In this document: in pieces, positions 11,811-22,561 of the stretch
Position numbering within the stretch: position 1 is the stretch's first letter
Layout: each line of letters begins with the position of its first letter
Origin: Mucidula mucida
Taxonomy: Eukaryota > Basidiomycota > Agaricomycetes > Agaricales > Physalacriaceae
Direction of reading: 5' to 3'
NCBI GenBank assembly: GCA_015501055.1
Contig: JADNYV010000242.1
Span: 1-53,519 of the forward strand
Length of the DNA stretch: 53,519 bases
Notes under the pieces: model-generated
What the model saw: the letters and a program-made list of their open reading frames with translations, nothing else
Told to the model about the DNA's origin: nothing
The model's database searches: none
Program-made: the position numbers and the translations under genes

Positions 11811-12137
11811 AGATGAGGTGGATGGGTAGACCATGTCAGTCTTCTTCTGTCGCATTTTGCCAACTCTGTATTCGACTGCATTGCTTATAACATGAGGCCT
11901 AGATGTCGGACGCCACATAATCCTCGCGGTACGACGGGAATGGAAGATCCGTACTTTGAGTGTCCAAATACTTGGGTGTATGCCTTATTCTCAAGCCCAT
12001 CTACATGCGGAACGCGGCCTTTTGCTGCGCGCTGTAAAGTTTAAAGGACGATTGACATTCAAGAGTATATCAGTAATAAGCGCCGTCCACATATATAATG
12101 TATCTCATTGCTGCGATTCTAGAACTATCTCTCCACC
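11811..12137. other. Intergenic, probable promoter of the SET gene
   Basis: No gene. An AT-rich CATATATAATG motif near 12090 lies about 45 bases before the first Met at 12138 and could be a TATA element. Confidence 0.35.
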
Positions 12138-13677
12138 ATGACGATGAAGCGCGGTTTTCTCAAAAATGACCCCCACGGAACATCCCTCGGATTCCGTAGC
12201 AGACAAATCGCTGTAAAAACGATGGCTGCGTCCGAGTCTGCCAAACCGCTCAATGTTATCATGGATATCCCTCTTCTATCCGACGAGTCTGGATCCTCGC
12301 AGTCGGACGGCGAAGAGTCTCTGGCAAAACGTCTTGAAAGTAAGTTTTTTCGTTGTCCTTTTTGAGCTCGTGCCCATCTTGCTGCAGAACCTAGCTCGAC
12401 GCCCACTGTGCGCTAAAGTACTCAGATAGGCGCTGCAGGATGACAACTCTACCTCGCACGAGCCTCAGTCTCGCAGAGTACCCCGACGGGTGGACAGAAT
12501 GTTTCATCCCTCCATCGATGAAAAAGCAGATCCTCGCGCTGCCCAGATTCCCGCGCGCCCTGAAACGCCCGTCCCGGAAGACGTACCACATCGTCGATAT
12601 TCCAGGGAGGGGTCGGGGAATGATCGCAGCGTGCGCTCTCAGAATGGGAGACCTCGAACGCCCGCTCCTAATCGAACCGGAAACTTTGGAACCACTTGTC
12701 TTCCCGCAGGATATCCAGTGAAGAAGTTGACGCCTGAGCTGGCGAAGACTCTTAAATACATGCATCATGAGAAGACGGTGAAGGCTGCGTTGGAGAGAAT
12801 GCCGGAGGGGTATCGGAAGGCCTTTATGGATCTGTATAGTTGTCAGAGTGTGGCGGAGTGCGCTGGGTTTTCGCTTCCGGGGAAGCTCAATACCAATGGG
12901 TTTTCAATCGGCTCCCTTGTCGTCGACGGGAAAGGTTGGTCTTTGGTTCACATTTTTATTCTTATTGGGCTGACGCGCCCTTCAGCTGTTCCATCAACGG
13001 TGGCTGGACATGAGATATTCTCGGCTGTTTGGGTTACACTTTCCTTGTTCAACCACAGGTATTTCAATTCCTGTCCATGTTTTATTCTGTGCGAAACTGA
13101 TCAATATCCAGCTGTTGCCAAAACGTCATAATGGGACACTACGTCTTTCTCCATGCAAGTACGCGCGGCGCGAGACATCGCCCCCGGAGAAGAACTCACT
13201 CTCCGGTACAACGGTAGTCCCTTGGGCTCGACCGCCGCACGTCACCGGGAGCTTGCCCATTATAAATTCCAATGTACCTGCCCTGCTTGTCAAGAGCCCG
13301 CAAAATCCGATGCTCGTCGGTCCCGGCTCTCCACACTCTACCAGGACTGTCCGGCTTCATCAATCTCAGGCAACTGTACACAACAGACTCTGAAAGCGCT
13401 CAAGCTTGTTGAGGTGGAGCTGCTTCACGCGTCTGAAGAGTAATTCTTCCTCCTACATGAGGCGGTGAAGGGATATGTCGCTTTGGGCGATGCTATCACC
13501 GCTCAAGGATATGCGAAGAAGTTCGTGCTGGCGGCGAAAGTGAGGCGTATCATGGGAGAGAGGTGGGAGTATTTCAACCGGTTGGTGGATATGAGGACGT
13601 TGAGGTCTTTGCCGGATTTTGGAAGAGCTTCACAAACGCGTGTTGATTTCTCATTGGAGAGCATGAGTCTCGACTGA
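12138..13677 (+). pseudogene. SET-domain (SMYD-like) methyltransferase pseudogene
   Basis: Relic of a lysine methyltransferase-type SET protein. Exon 1 (12138-12339) is a disordered start (MKRGFLKND) with a good donor (GTAAGT). The SET N-flank (IVDIPGRGRGMIAACALRMGDL then ERPLL) lies at about 12590-12680, a TNG motif near 12894, and the NHSC motif is split by an intron ending near 13111. The late SET motif (ARDIAPGEELTLRYNG) and a CxCxxC post-SET cluster (CTCPAC) follow at 13165-13300. Lesions: an in-frame stop just after intron 1 (12414-12416), a frameshift near 12720, a frameshift near 13118 between NHSC and the late motif, and a nonsense TAA at 13441-13443 with the same frame continuing as protein-like sequence to 13677. 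Residues also seem missing after RMGDL. This many independent breaks argues for a dead gene. Confidence 0.82.
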
Positions 13678-14026
13678 GGGTGTGGCGTTGCATTCGTCCA
13701 TAATGGGAATACAAAGATATCAATATTGAAGCTGTACAGAATCGTACTGTATTTTATATGAGCACCGTGATGTGCCCGTCTCCTCGTTACCAAGTTCGTC
13801 GATTTCCAGCATACTTTGAACTAGAGATCTCCGGGATAACGTGCAAATGCATCAGCTCTCGAAACGGGGATCCCGAATGCTCTTCCTGGGTTCTTCTATA
13901 TCCATGTGACGTAGCCGGGCATCCATCGACGGAGTGTCGAGCAACGAAAACGTATTCATATTACTCGTCGAATTGCTGCGCCGGCGTTGAACAAATGCGC
14001 GCGAGTTAAGAACCTACGAAACATAT
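13678..14026. other. Intergenic, nothing recognised
   Basis: Short region between the SET relic and the 3' end of DUF6534 gene A. An 83-codon plus-strand frame here (13758-14009) shows no family features. Confidence 0.4.
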
Positions 14027-15126
14027 TCAGTGACTGACGATGTGCGGGCTCGATGAACGTGTCTTCACCACTAGTAGACTGTTCGAATAGAGCTTGCAAA
14101 GCGTGATAGCTGGCACCAGGTGATAATTGGTATCTTGGAACGTAAGGAAGAGAATCAAGTCCAGCGTTGCGATGACAGCACAGAGCAGGCCGGTTTCAAC
14201 GATTAATCGCAGTACCTTGACGTACATCGGGCTCGATAGCCCGACGTTGATGCTCTGAGATTGGTGAAGATAGTAGATCAGACTCCCGGCGATGAGGAGA
14301 TCAGCAGTCGCTGCGCCACCCAACCACACCTGATAATTAGTACTCAGTATGAGATGTGACGAGGGGAAGGTATATACTAACAGATGCAGCCACGAATAAA
14401 TGCTTTTGGATGTGCTTTAAGCCGACCGCTTGATATGCTTTGATGCCCGTCCAAATCCCTCCAACGCACTGCACGATTGATATCTGCGAACTTGATGAGT
14501 ATCATGGAATGCACAATGGTCAATCCCGTACTGTTACGATGGCCGCCGGCATCCACACCGCTTTACTCAGGATGAGAATTCGCCAGGTAAAGAACAGTTG
14601 AGCGAAACAGCTGACTGCAAGGCGTTACGGTTAGTTACGAACTGAAGAGGGCGGGATGGGAGACGTACGGATGCTCGTCAATACCGGAATACTCAGCCAC
14701 ATCATCCCAACGGCACCCAGTTGGTGTAAGTCTCCCCATCCAGTCCCAAACACTCTGACACCATCAATGAGCAATAAAACGGTTTGCACGACCTCGATGA
14801 GACTGATCCAAGCCACGAAGCATTTCAACCACAAGTGATCTGTCGGGAAGGCTTGAAAGTACACGACTAGCCCGCGAGTCAACAACCATAATCGAAAGAG
14901 AACAATCTCGACACGTACAGACCTGGATACAAAGCACGCCGAAGAGCCCAACGTTCAAGAACTGGCCCAGGAGCTTTTAAGACAATGTGAATCGAGAACG
15001 TCGAAGGTGGATGCCGATGTTACGCACGATTGGGACCGCTCTTGAAGAACGCAATGGACGTTAGCTGCTTCAATGGGAGGACATCAAGGCGTACAGTTTT
15101 CCAATTGTTACCGCAGGCTCGTCCAT
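14027..15126 (-). CDS. DUF6534 seven-helix membrane protein, gene A
   Basis: Member of the DUF6534 family, multipass membrane proteins of unknown function that are common in basidiomycetes. Exons 15126-15095, 15040-15028 (a 13-nt microexon), 14973-14919, 14866-14669, 14614-14532, 14483-14382 and 14329-14027 join in frame to 261 residues. The start MDEPAVTIGKLAVP is followed by family motifs: LLGQFLNVGLFGVLCIQ (helix 1), YFQAFPTDHLWLKC (loop and helix 2), VVQTVLLLIDG (helix 3), GWGDLHQLG, FAQLFFTWRILIL, WLGGAATADLLIAG and YSNSL at the C-terminal helix. It lacks the long polar C-terminal exon of genes B and C. Closest relative in the window is copy D (52279), which shares intron positions and upstream sequence. 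No visible lesion. Confidence 0.85.
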
Positions 15127-15586
15127 GCTGGGGGAGACGCTACATTGGCGATCGCGACAATACAAAGTGCTTTTGTACGGTCCATGATCAGGGGATGGCT
15201 GAGACCCACCATCCCTATCGAGTCGTAGCCCGCCATTCGCTGAATGCGTGTATATTATTATGAGATCAATAGTGTATTGATACAAATGACGCTTACTCCC
15301 CCCATTCAATGTGTTCGTCCAGACCCGCCGACGAACGTGTGGAGATAAATATTGATGTCTGTGATAGTTGAAGTTCGAAAGTGGGAATTTCCGAAGTCAT
15401 CTCTCTTACCACCAACGATTCCAACACCGGCCTTCTTCGCGGCGTGACAATCATTGCTGTGGAATGATGACGACGATTAAGGCTTTCATAAGTTCCCGTT
15501 GTATTGGTGGCTGGTACAGCGGGAACAATGACCCATCCATGGAGCTAAGTGGGAGTGGATTGACCATTCTGTTAGAATGAACGGAC
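15127..15586. other. Shared promoter region of gene A and intergenic sequence
   Basis: The first about 190 bases upstream of gene A are recognisably related to sequence upstream of copy D, on both sides of the transposon inserted there (see findings). No gene seen. Confidence 0.5.
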
Positions 15587-16444
15587 TTGAATGTTACTAC
15601 GTATACGCATGTAGCCTCCGAGTCGACGTCAACTCCAGTCAAGGGCGTTGCGACGAAGGCAGACCTCGAGATGTCGCGAGTTTTGCTCTCCTCTGTCAAG
15701 CGCACTGCCTTTTGTCGAAACTTGATAGATTCCAACAGATGCGGTGGCGCCCGCCTTTTCAGTACTCCTCCGCCACACTCCCTCTCTGAATCCCGTCTGC
15801 CTCGGATGCCGAAAAATGACCTCTCTCACATCCGGAATCTTCTTCACTCCTCTTCGCGCCAGGCTGTCGCCCGCATGGAAAGTCAAACAGGCAAAGTCGA
15901 CCACTACGGTCTATTCGGACAGTACCTCGAGATTCGTATAGCGAAGAGTAGGGAACGTGCCCTTTCAGATGCTCCGTTGAACTCATCGCGGTGTATTCCC
16001 GCCATTTACACCGATGGTTCTAGCCTGCAAGGAGGTGTTGGTGCAGCGGCGTGGAGCGCCACACTTACAGCCTCGTCCACTATGGAAGTTGCTGAGCACT
16101 TTCATCTCGGACGCAGCGACCAACGCACCGTCCTGGAAGCCGAATTGGTAGGCGTGCTTCTGGCTCTTGGATTGGTCAGAGCAGTGCGCAAACTCATTGG
16201 AGCCATCATCTTGTCGGACTCTCAATCCGCAATAATGGCGATTCGAAATGGAGAGGTGAAAGGTGGAGAGAGGTGCTTGGTGGAGGAGTTTTATCGGCAG
16301 CTGCACTTGCTGGTGAAGAGTCGGCCATCGATGTGCCTAGCTTTGCAGTGGATCCCCGCACACGAAGGTGCGAGCGGTAACACTAGAGCGGATATGGAGG
16401 CGAAACGCGCGGCAGTGGCATTTTCGGAAACGCGTCAAATGTGA
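15587..16444 (+). CDS. RNase H-domain protein, non-LTR-retrotransposon type
   Basis: Single frame of 285 codons. Residues about 138-280 are an RNase H fold: first aspartate D143 in IYTDGSS, glutamate E184/E186 in LEAELVG, D211 in LSDSQSAI, and H259/D269 in WIPAHEGASGNTRAD followed by EAKRAA. All acidic positions are present, so the domain could be active in cleaving RNA of RNA/DNA hybrids. The sequence type (EAELVG, WIPAHEG, NTRAD) is that of RNase H from LINE/Tad-like retrotransposons, yet I see no reverse transcriptase beside it. It is either a fragment of a dead element or a captured domain. The exact start is uncertain; Met at 15674 is an alternative. Confidence 0.6.
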   Translation: MNVTTYTHVASESTSTPVKGVATKADLEMSRVLLSSVKRTAFCRNLIDSNRCGGARLFSTPPPHSLSESRLPRMPKNDLSHIRNLLHSSSRQAVARMESQTGKVDHYGLFGQYLEIRIAKSRERALSDAPLNSSRCIPAIYTDGSSLQGGVGAAAWSATLTASSTMEVAEHFHLGRSDQRTVLEAELVGVLLALGLVRAVRKLIGAIILSDSQSAIMAIRNGEVKGGERCLVEEFYRQLHLLVKSRPSMCLALQWIPAHEGASGNTRADMEAKRAAVAFSETRQM

Positions 16445-16871
16445 CTGGAATGGGTTAGGTTGACTTGGAGTTCATACGCGTTGGCATATGTGATATAACT
16501 TTCTAGAGAAACGATGATTACAGAAACCGACTGATCTGGCGGTGGGAGGACTTGCAACATTAAATATTTCGGGAGGAAGGTCCTTGTAGAGAGGTGTTTT
16601 GGAACACGTCCATTTAGATAAACGGAAGTGATATTTAGACTGTTCATACACCTTGAACGATCCGAGAGAGTGAGAGGCCGAAACGCAATTGCCGAAAACG
16701 GACGATCCCTGATTAAGTCTCCTCTAGGTGATTGAGCACCGACGCGTCCTCATCGATGACATTCCTCCCCTCCATTGCCGAGCAGGGTGTCCAGGGTCAA
16801 TTTGGTCGGGATTTAGCCGCCGCGTCCATCTGGACCGCACGTGGTAATCTGGTTCTTGAACTCCAACCACC
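16445..16871. other. Intergenic, nothing recognised
   Basis: No gene or element ends seen. The last part is presumably the promoter of the RRM gene. Confidence 0.4.
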
Positions 16872-17676
16872 ATGTTGTCACTGCTGAAGCGGCGACTACC
16901 CTCCAAATCCCTGCTACCTCGATGTCAACCGCGCTACACGTCGAGCACCTCCTCACAGCCGCCTGAATCGTCTCCGGCACCAGAGCCAGCCACAATTTCC
17001 TCGTCGCCAGAGTCGCAGCCATCAGTGAGTTCACCATCTCACACTTGAAAGCCTATTCATAGTCGCCAAAGCCAGTATTGAACGATATCCCTGAGCCTAC
17101 GGAGACGGTCGTGGATCCACTAGAAACGGAGACCTCGACGCCCACGATGGATAGACTCCGACGGGTGCTTGGTGACGAAAGATCCCCAGCATACTTCCAG
17201 ACGCGCGTCGAAGTTCCCGCCTCCAGATTCCTCGCTATCAACGGCCTCCCCAAGGGCAAATTCTACCAAATCCATCCCGAGGTTCTTGCCGAGAGACTAG
17301 CGGACATATTAGGTGCCTACGGTTCAGTGCGCGTTGAAATCCGTACGTTGTCCCAACGCTAGCCACTCCGTCTTTGATTGTTTTAGCTGTTCCGCTTGAT
17401 GAGCACGAACAGCGTTTGCGGACAAACCGCGTGGGCCTCTGCGGTTATGCTAAATTTCCCGATATCGCCCATGCAGTAAACGCGCTTGAGGCAAGCTGGG
17501 CTGAAGCGACGGCGAGGAGGTTCGCGATAGGAAGACACCGGTTCTACCTCAATTACCAGCACAAGTCGTTCTTGCCTCTGACGAGTTCTACCAAGAAACG
17601 ATATCAATGTACGCTTCTCCTTGTTCTTTGCGCCATTGCTTACTCAATTTCGTTAGTGGTGGTCGCGGAGAAGTAA
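16872..17676 (+). CDS. Mitochondrial-type RRM protein, four exons
   Basis: Exons 16872-17024, 17063-17342, 17387-17608 and 17657-17676 join in frame to 224 residues. The first about 25 residues are basic and Ser/Leu-rich without acids (MLSLLKRRLPSKSLLPRC), a likely mitochondrial presequence, followed by a Ser/Pro linker. Residues about 110-205 resemble one RNA-recognition motif, with RNP2-like FLAINGLP and RNP1-like GLCGYAKF plus a helix (AHAVNALEASW). Likely an RNA-binding protein in mitochondria; the specific role is unknown. The first intron is very short (38 nt). The last exon encodes only six residues before the stop (LVVAEK). Confidence 0.65.
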
Positions 17677-18150
17677 ATTTGAATGTACATCCTGTTCGTC
17701 GCCCGCACATCTTCTGCGCCTAAAAACTGACAATAATTTCCACAGGATCTGAAGTCAGAAAAATTGAATATAACCGTGTACAACATTTACATCCGTTTTG
17801 CGCGCCTTCACTCCATAGACAATTTCTATGCGCCTTCATCCGCCGGCCCGCACGACTGTCACTCTTGATGCTTGTCGATCTTCTGTCTTACACCTTGGCT
17901 TCCCATCTTGCACTCCTACTTCAATCTCCCCTTCTGCCACTATCTTATCCCGCCATAATCGTACAGGTTGCTGCGTTGCAACCCAAACTTGATGGCACCC
18001 ATAGCCGTTCATCGAGTCAGCGCCAGTCGAGGACGACGGTTTGAAAGTTCGCGTGCCAGAACATGAATGGGCGCATTGAGATCCCTCTCCGATGAGTTTT
18101 CTCACAGAGAGTTATCGTCATTGTAAGTTGACCTGTCACGCCAAAATTTT
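17677..18150. other. Intergenic, nothing recognised
   Basis: No recognisable gene. A minus-strand 89-codon frame (17836-18105) lacks family features. Confidence 0.4.
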
Positions 18151-18159
18151 TCTCTGATT

Positions 18160-19401
18160 ATGGTTCTCCATATAATTAGAGCCCCAACATTGTGTGAATA
18201 AGGCCTTTCGTGCGCTCGTTGATTATAACACGGTGTTGTGGCTTCAAGTACAGGACAATTTGAAGACGACCAATGCAACGTTTCCAGTTTGATCGATGGG
18301 TATGTTTGAAGCCTCTTTCATCAGCCTTGTATTTAGCGCAGCAAATGTGGTGGGCAGAGTCTCTTAAGCCTGTTCATGCATTTATAACGTTGCTATTGCA
18401 ATGCTGCGAACAACGTGCCACCGCAATTCCTCGCCGGCGAACCTGGGGACAGAGTACAAATGGCTTTTCTTCCCGTTTCCTACTGAAGTGTATTTTCCCA
18501 AACTCGCCCATGAGTACAAGGGATACTTTTGTCCGCGCCGGGCTTGCGCGCGCACTACAGCGGAGAAGGCACCCGCAAGATATTTGACAAGGTGGCCGTC
18601 AGAGAGCGTTTCAATTAGTTTGTTGGTTTCGTCGTGATTTGTTTCTAATGGATAACATTATTGTCGCATCATCGAACGAAAGGATGTCGAATGGCGTGTC
18701 ACCAAATCGCTTATACAGGCGCCTATATTATCATCGGCCTGAGCGATCTACTAATTTCAGTCAGTGTCTCTACGCCAATTCTCACCATCTGACATTCCTT
18801 TAGCGTATGAGAAGAAAATCAAACCTGGATTTTCTTGGGTAGGTCGGATTGAGCGTCTTCCAGAGGTGATCACCCATCGACGAGAGGAGTTCCTTCGGCT
18901 GTACGAACGAGTGTTAGCCTTTTCCCTCCATGGAATATTCTGCCTCGATGCTATTGATTACGATCTCTTTCCCTCCTTAACGTGGCTTGTCAAAACGACA
19001 CGCAACAACGAAGAAGTACTGTTCCCCAAGAATTGGTCCATGTCATGCTTGGGGCTTATCGACGCGATGGATGCGCAACATCTCCCTCTGACGAGAGTTC
19101 ACGCGTTCACGGCATGCCTCGAACAGAGGCTGAGTCGCGGTTCAAGAGTTACTTATGAAAGTGTCACAGTTGTGGCGTATACTGGTGTTTGAACAAGCAT
19201 GGCAGTGAAAGGAAAGGAACTCCGTCGTATGACGGTATGGTCAACGCGAATAAGCTGCCGTTAATGACATGGAGAGGCATAGCTCTGGCGGATGTACAGG
19301 AACATGATGTTCACGACGACTGGACGCCGGTTAGGGAGTTGGCGCCGAATTCGTTTGGAACTGTTGAGGACGGAGGCAGAGGCGGGACGCTTCGTGTGTA
19401 A
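18160..19401 (+). pseudogene. Degenerate F-box-like gene
   Basis: Several plus-strand frames read like pieces of one mushroom F-box protein: an F-box-end helix (NKAFRALVDYNTVLWLQ, from about 18199), a WLFFPFPTEVY segment near 18450, a block at 18764-19192 (SPSDIPLAYEKKIKPGF), and a terminal block to 19401 with a TWRGIALADVQE helix and NSFGTVEDGGRGGT. The pieces lie in different frames, and stops fall between them without good introns, so I read it as a decayed gene. An intact gene with introns I failed to place is possible. Assignment rests on recall of F-box family sequences. Confidence 0.35.
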
Positions 19402-19589
19402 CAATTCTTTGGGTTACGCTCATCAGTTACTGCATGGTTTGGTGGCGTTCATAGCACCTGTTTCAATTACAGAAATGTTCCTTTCGAAATCATGCAGGTT
19501 CGTTTCATTGCTCATAAGTTCGGCAACTTTCCGGCAACAAATAAAGGCAATAGCACACAGACACAAACAAGGGTCCATTTCTTTCCCTC

Positions 19590-20523
19590 ATGTTTCGCTC
19601 CGCGTCACGTCCACTTCTTCGCATCCGTCACGCGCCCTCCGCCCGCTGCGTCCCGCCATGGTCAGCACTTCGGATACAGGCGTCGACGCGGCCAATATTA
19701 CGGGCAACGCGGCCATACAGTACGCCGCCACCTCCCAGCTTCGCCAGCACATTCGGCAAACGTGGATGGTGGCAATGGGCGTGGTTTCGTGAAGACGGCA
19801 CGCCCAGATCGAAACGAAAAGGCGCTCTGTACGCTGTGCTTGCTAGTGCAGCGCTCGTACCGATTCCGGTGCTCATGTACGCGCTCCTTCTGACTGAGGA
19901 GCACTCCTTCATCGCGTGGTCGCTCGTCCAATGCTACCGCACCGACGCGCGATACGACAAGGTCAACTGGGAGGACTTTGACACTGTCGTCGACTATTTC
20001 CATGACGTGAGTGGGCGTGGATCACCTCCGTGTTTATTGGTGACGTGTGATATCATTACAGCTTGTCATTGTGCTTTTGGTGAATCACCACGAGATGGAC
20101 CAGGATCAGGTGGAGATGGTGTTTGACCGCGTAAAAGTCTGGGGCAAAGAGGATCCTCCCGCTACGTTGTCCGAAGAATCTCGCGTTCTGTTGACGAAGC
20201 GTATATTCACGCGCGCGGCGCACGACGTGCATCTCCTGTTGAATCCCACTTCTGATGGGAAGACCAAAATAAAAGTCGGCGTCGAGCTTGTTGAGTTTAT
20301 CGACCGCCCCGCGCCTGCCACCGTCGGCACTCTTGCTGGGGAATTCGACCTGGGGCTGGTGGAAACTGGGTTTTGGGCGGTGATGATATTGCATTCTGCG
20401 ATGGTCGAGTGGGCCGCGGCTGTAGATCGTGTGAGTGGAGGTGATGAGAAGCTGTTGGAGCTGGATAGTAGTAAGATTGAGAGGCTCAAGGCTGATGCGG
20501 CGGACTATGAGACTGTAGATTGA
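19590..20523 (+). CDS. Unknown mitochondrial membrane protein, paralog 1
   Basis: Exons 19590-20006 and 20062-20523 join in phase 0 to 292 residues. The first about 45 residues are Arg/Ser-rich without acids (MFRSASRPLLRIRHAPSAR), a likely mitochondrial presequence. A conserved core follows (WFREDGTPRSKRKGALYAVLAS) leading into one transmembrane helix at about 80-100. The C-terminal about 190 residues are soluble, mixed alpha/beta. I do not recognise a named family. Paralogs 2 (21676) and 3 (from 25296, broken) follow in the same orientation with the intron at the same place. The clustered, divergent copies suggest lineage-specific expansion. Confidence 0.65.
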
Positions 20524-21675
20524 AGGTGAGGATTGTTAAATCTCTTTTTCTTTGGTGCTGAGGCCATGTTTGTTTTAGATTGGACGTTTTGGCATGTAGC
20601 TATCGGTCTTAAAGGTTGTTTTGACTTCTGGTGCCAATTGCCATTAAGGTCGGAGTAGGATGCCACCTCTTATGAAAATCAGTTCATCGAGTCTCTTTAG
20701 GTAAGCGTATCTTAACGCCGACCGCGACTGTTGACGGGGCTTCTACGTTTCCATCTCTGTTGGGAGTTAATACCAAGTGTGCCCGGTCAGTGTAGTGCTT
20801 TGCTGTGGTTGACTTTCTGCTTTCAAATGGACGCCTCTATTGGTGTTGACAGGTGCCTTCTCGTCTTGCGCTGTTAGTCACACCTCCGCTGCTGCTGACG
20901 TTTCAAAATATGCTTCCTATTTGTGCCCCACCACATACTTGATGGCCGGCGCGGAGAGGGTGCCCAATAGTCGTCCATCGCTTTTATGGGTCTGACTCAA
21001 CAAACGGCCATCGTTGTCGTTGATTTGCATCGTAATGGATTGGAGGCGCGTATAACAGATGCACAGGTTGTGAAAAACGGGATCTGATTTCTCTAGCTTC
21101 AGGTCCTGTAAGATTGATGCCATTTTTCAGGCGCTAAAGCGCGCGGGCGACGGACATGCTATACGCCGAGGATATTTACGTTGAACGTCCTGCCAGTTGT
21201 TTCTGTGCGTATGATTTTATGTTTGTTGTCCCATCAAGAAGCTATCTGTCGCGCCATGCTAGCTGCTGAAATTGGATGGGAAGTTACTGTTGGGCGAATT
21301 GGACAAGGAAGCGCAGGCGACGTTGCAAATTTGTCTGGTGGCACCATCTTCTGTGGTTGGGTTCTATCATAGTAATCGAATGCGAGTAGCCATTACACGG
21401 AGAGAAAGTATACTAAGCGAATTTATGCGCGTCTTTGAATTCCAGCCTATGGAATTGACGGGAGAGAGTGTGGTGGCGTTGATGCCACCTGTCTTCAGTC
21501 CGGTTTGTTACGACTTTCATCTACTAGCATGTAAGTACACCTCGTCTTTAGTTGGCTATATAATGAATGTTCCCGTTATCAACAAGTTCGGTATGTACAC
21601 GTACTTCTCGGCAAGAGGTGAAGTCAATGGCACACAAGCACAAGCAAGGATGCCTTTCTTTCCCCGCCCTTCTTC
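20524..21675. other. Intergenic between paralogs 1 and 2
   Basis: No gene recognised. A TATA-like GGCTATATAATG near 21552 lies about 120 bases before the start of paralog 2. Confidence 0.4.
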
Positions 21676-22561
21676 ATGTCTTGCACCGCGTCGCGTCCTC
21701 TTTTACTGTCCGCTCGATGTGCCACGCGACTGGTAACACCATGGATATCGCGACCAATATTACGGGGTACGCTGCTGACGCAGCCATACAGTACCCCGCC
21801 CCAGCCCAGGTTCGCCAGCATAGTCGGCAGAGGTGGATGGTGGCACCGGGCATGGTTTCGCAAAGACGGCACACCGAGATCGAAACGAAAAGGGGCAGTC
21901 TATGTTCTTCTGGCCAGTCCAGTGCTCATACCGATCGCGGTTCTCGTCTATATGCTCGCTCTGTGTGAGGAGCGCCGGTCACTCGCTTGGTCGCTTGCCC
22001 AATGCTATCGTACCAACACGCGATACGGAAAGATGGACTGGGACGACTTTGACAGTGTCGCTGATTACTACCGCGACGTGAGTGAGCCTCTCAATCGTGT
22101 TGATGACCCACAGACGCGTTATCTAGCTTGCCACTATGTACATGGTGCACGAATACAAGATGACCCAGGATGAAGTCAAAGCGATATTTGACGATCTCAA
22201 AGTCCGATACAAACATGACCCCGCCCCATCCGCAGCATTTCCCGTAACTCGCATCGAGATCACAAAACTCTACTTCACTAGGGCCGCACACCGCGTCAAT
22301 CGCTATCTGTTGATCATTACAAATGATCAGAAGTTCAAATTCAAAGTCAAAGTCGAGCTAAATGACATCCTTGATCACACTAAACACAAGGACTTGGGGT
22401 TACTGGCGGCTGGAAAGTTGGTCTGGCTCACATTAGCAATTGAGGAAACAGAATGGGCACATACCATTCAACTGCTGGATGGAGTTGGAAAGAGGCTGGT
22501 CCTGCTTAGGGTTGAGAGGGACAAGGCTAATCATGCAGTGGATTGGGATACTGTTGATTGA
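21676..22561 (+). CDS. Unknown mitochondrial membrane protein, paralog 2
   Basis: Exons 21676-22077 and 22127-22561 join to 278 residues. Same plan as paralog 1: basic presequence-like start (MSCTASRPLLLSARCATR), the signature WFRKDGTPRSKRKGAVYVLLAS, one transmembrane helix, then a soluble domain (NTRYGKMDWDDFDSVADYYRD before the intron; FTRAAHRVNRYLL after it). Both this copy and paralog 1 end in an acidic WDTVD/YETVD tail followed directly by TGA and a GAAGGT sequence, and the broken paralog 3 keeps the same ending. Function unknown. Confidence 0.65.
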
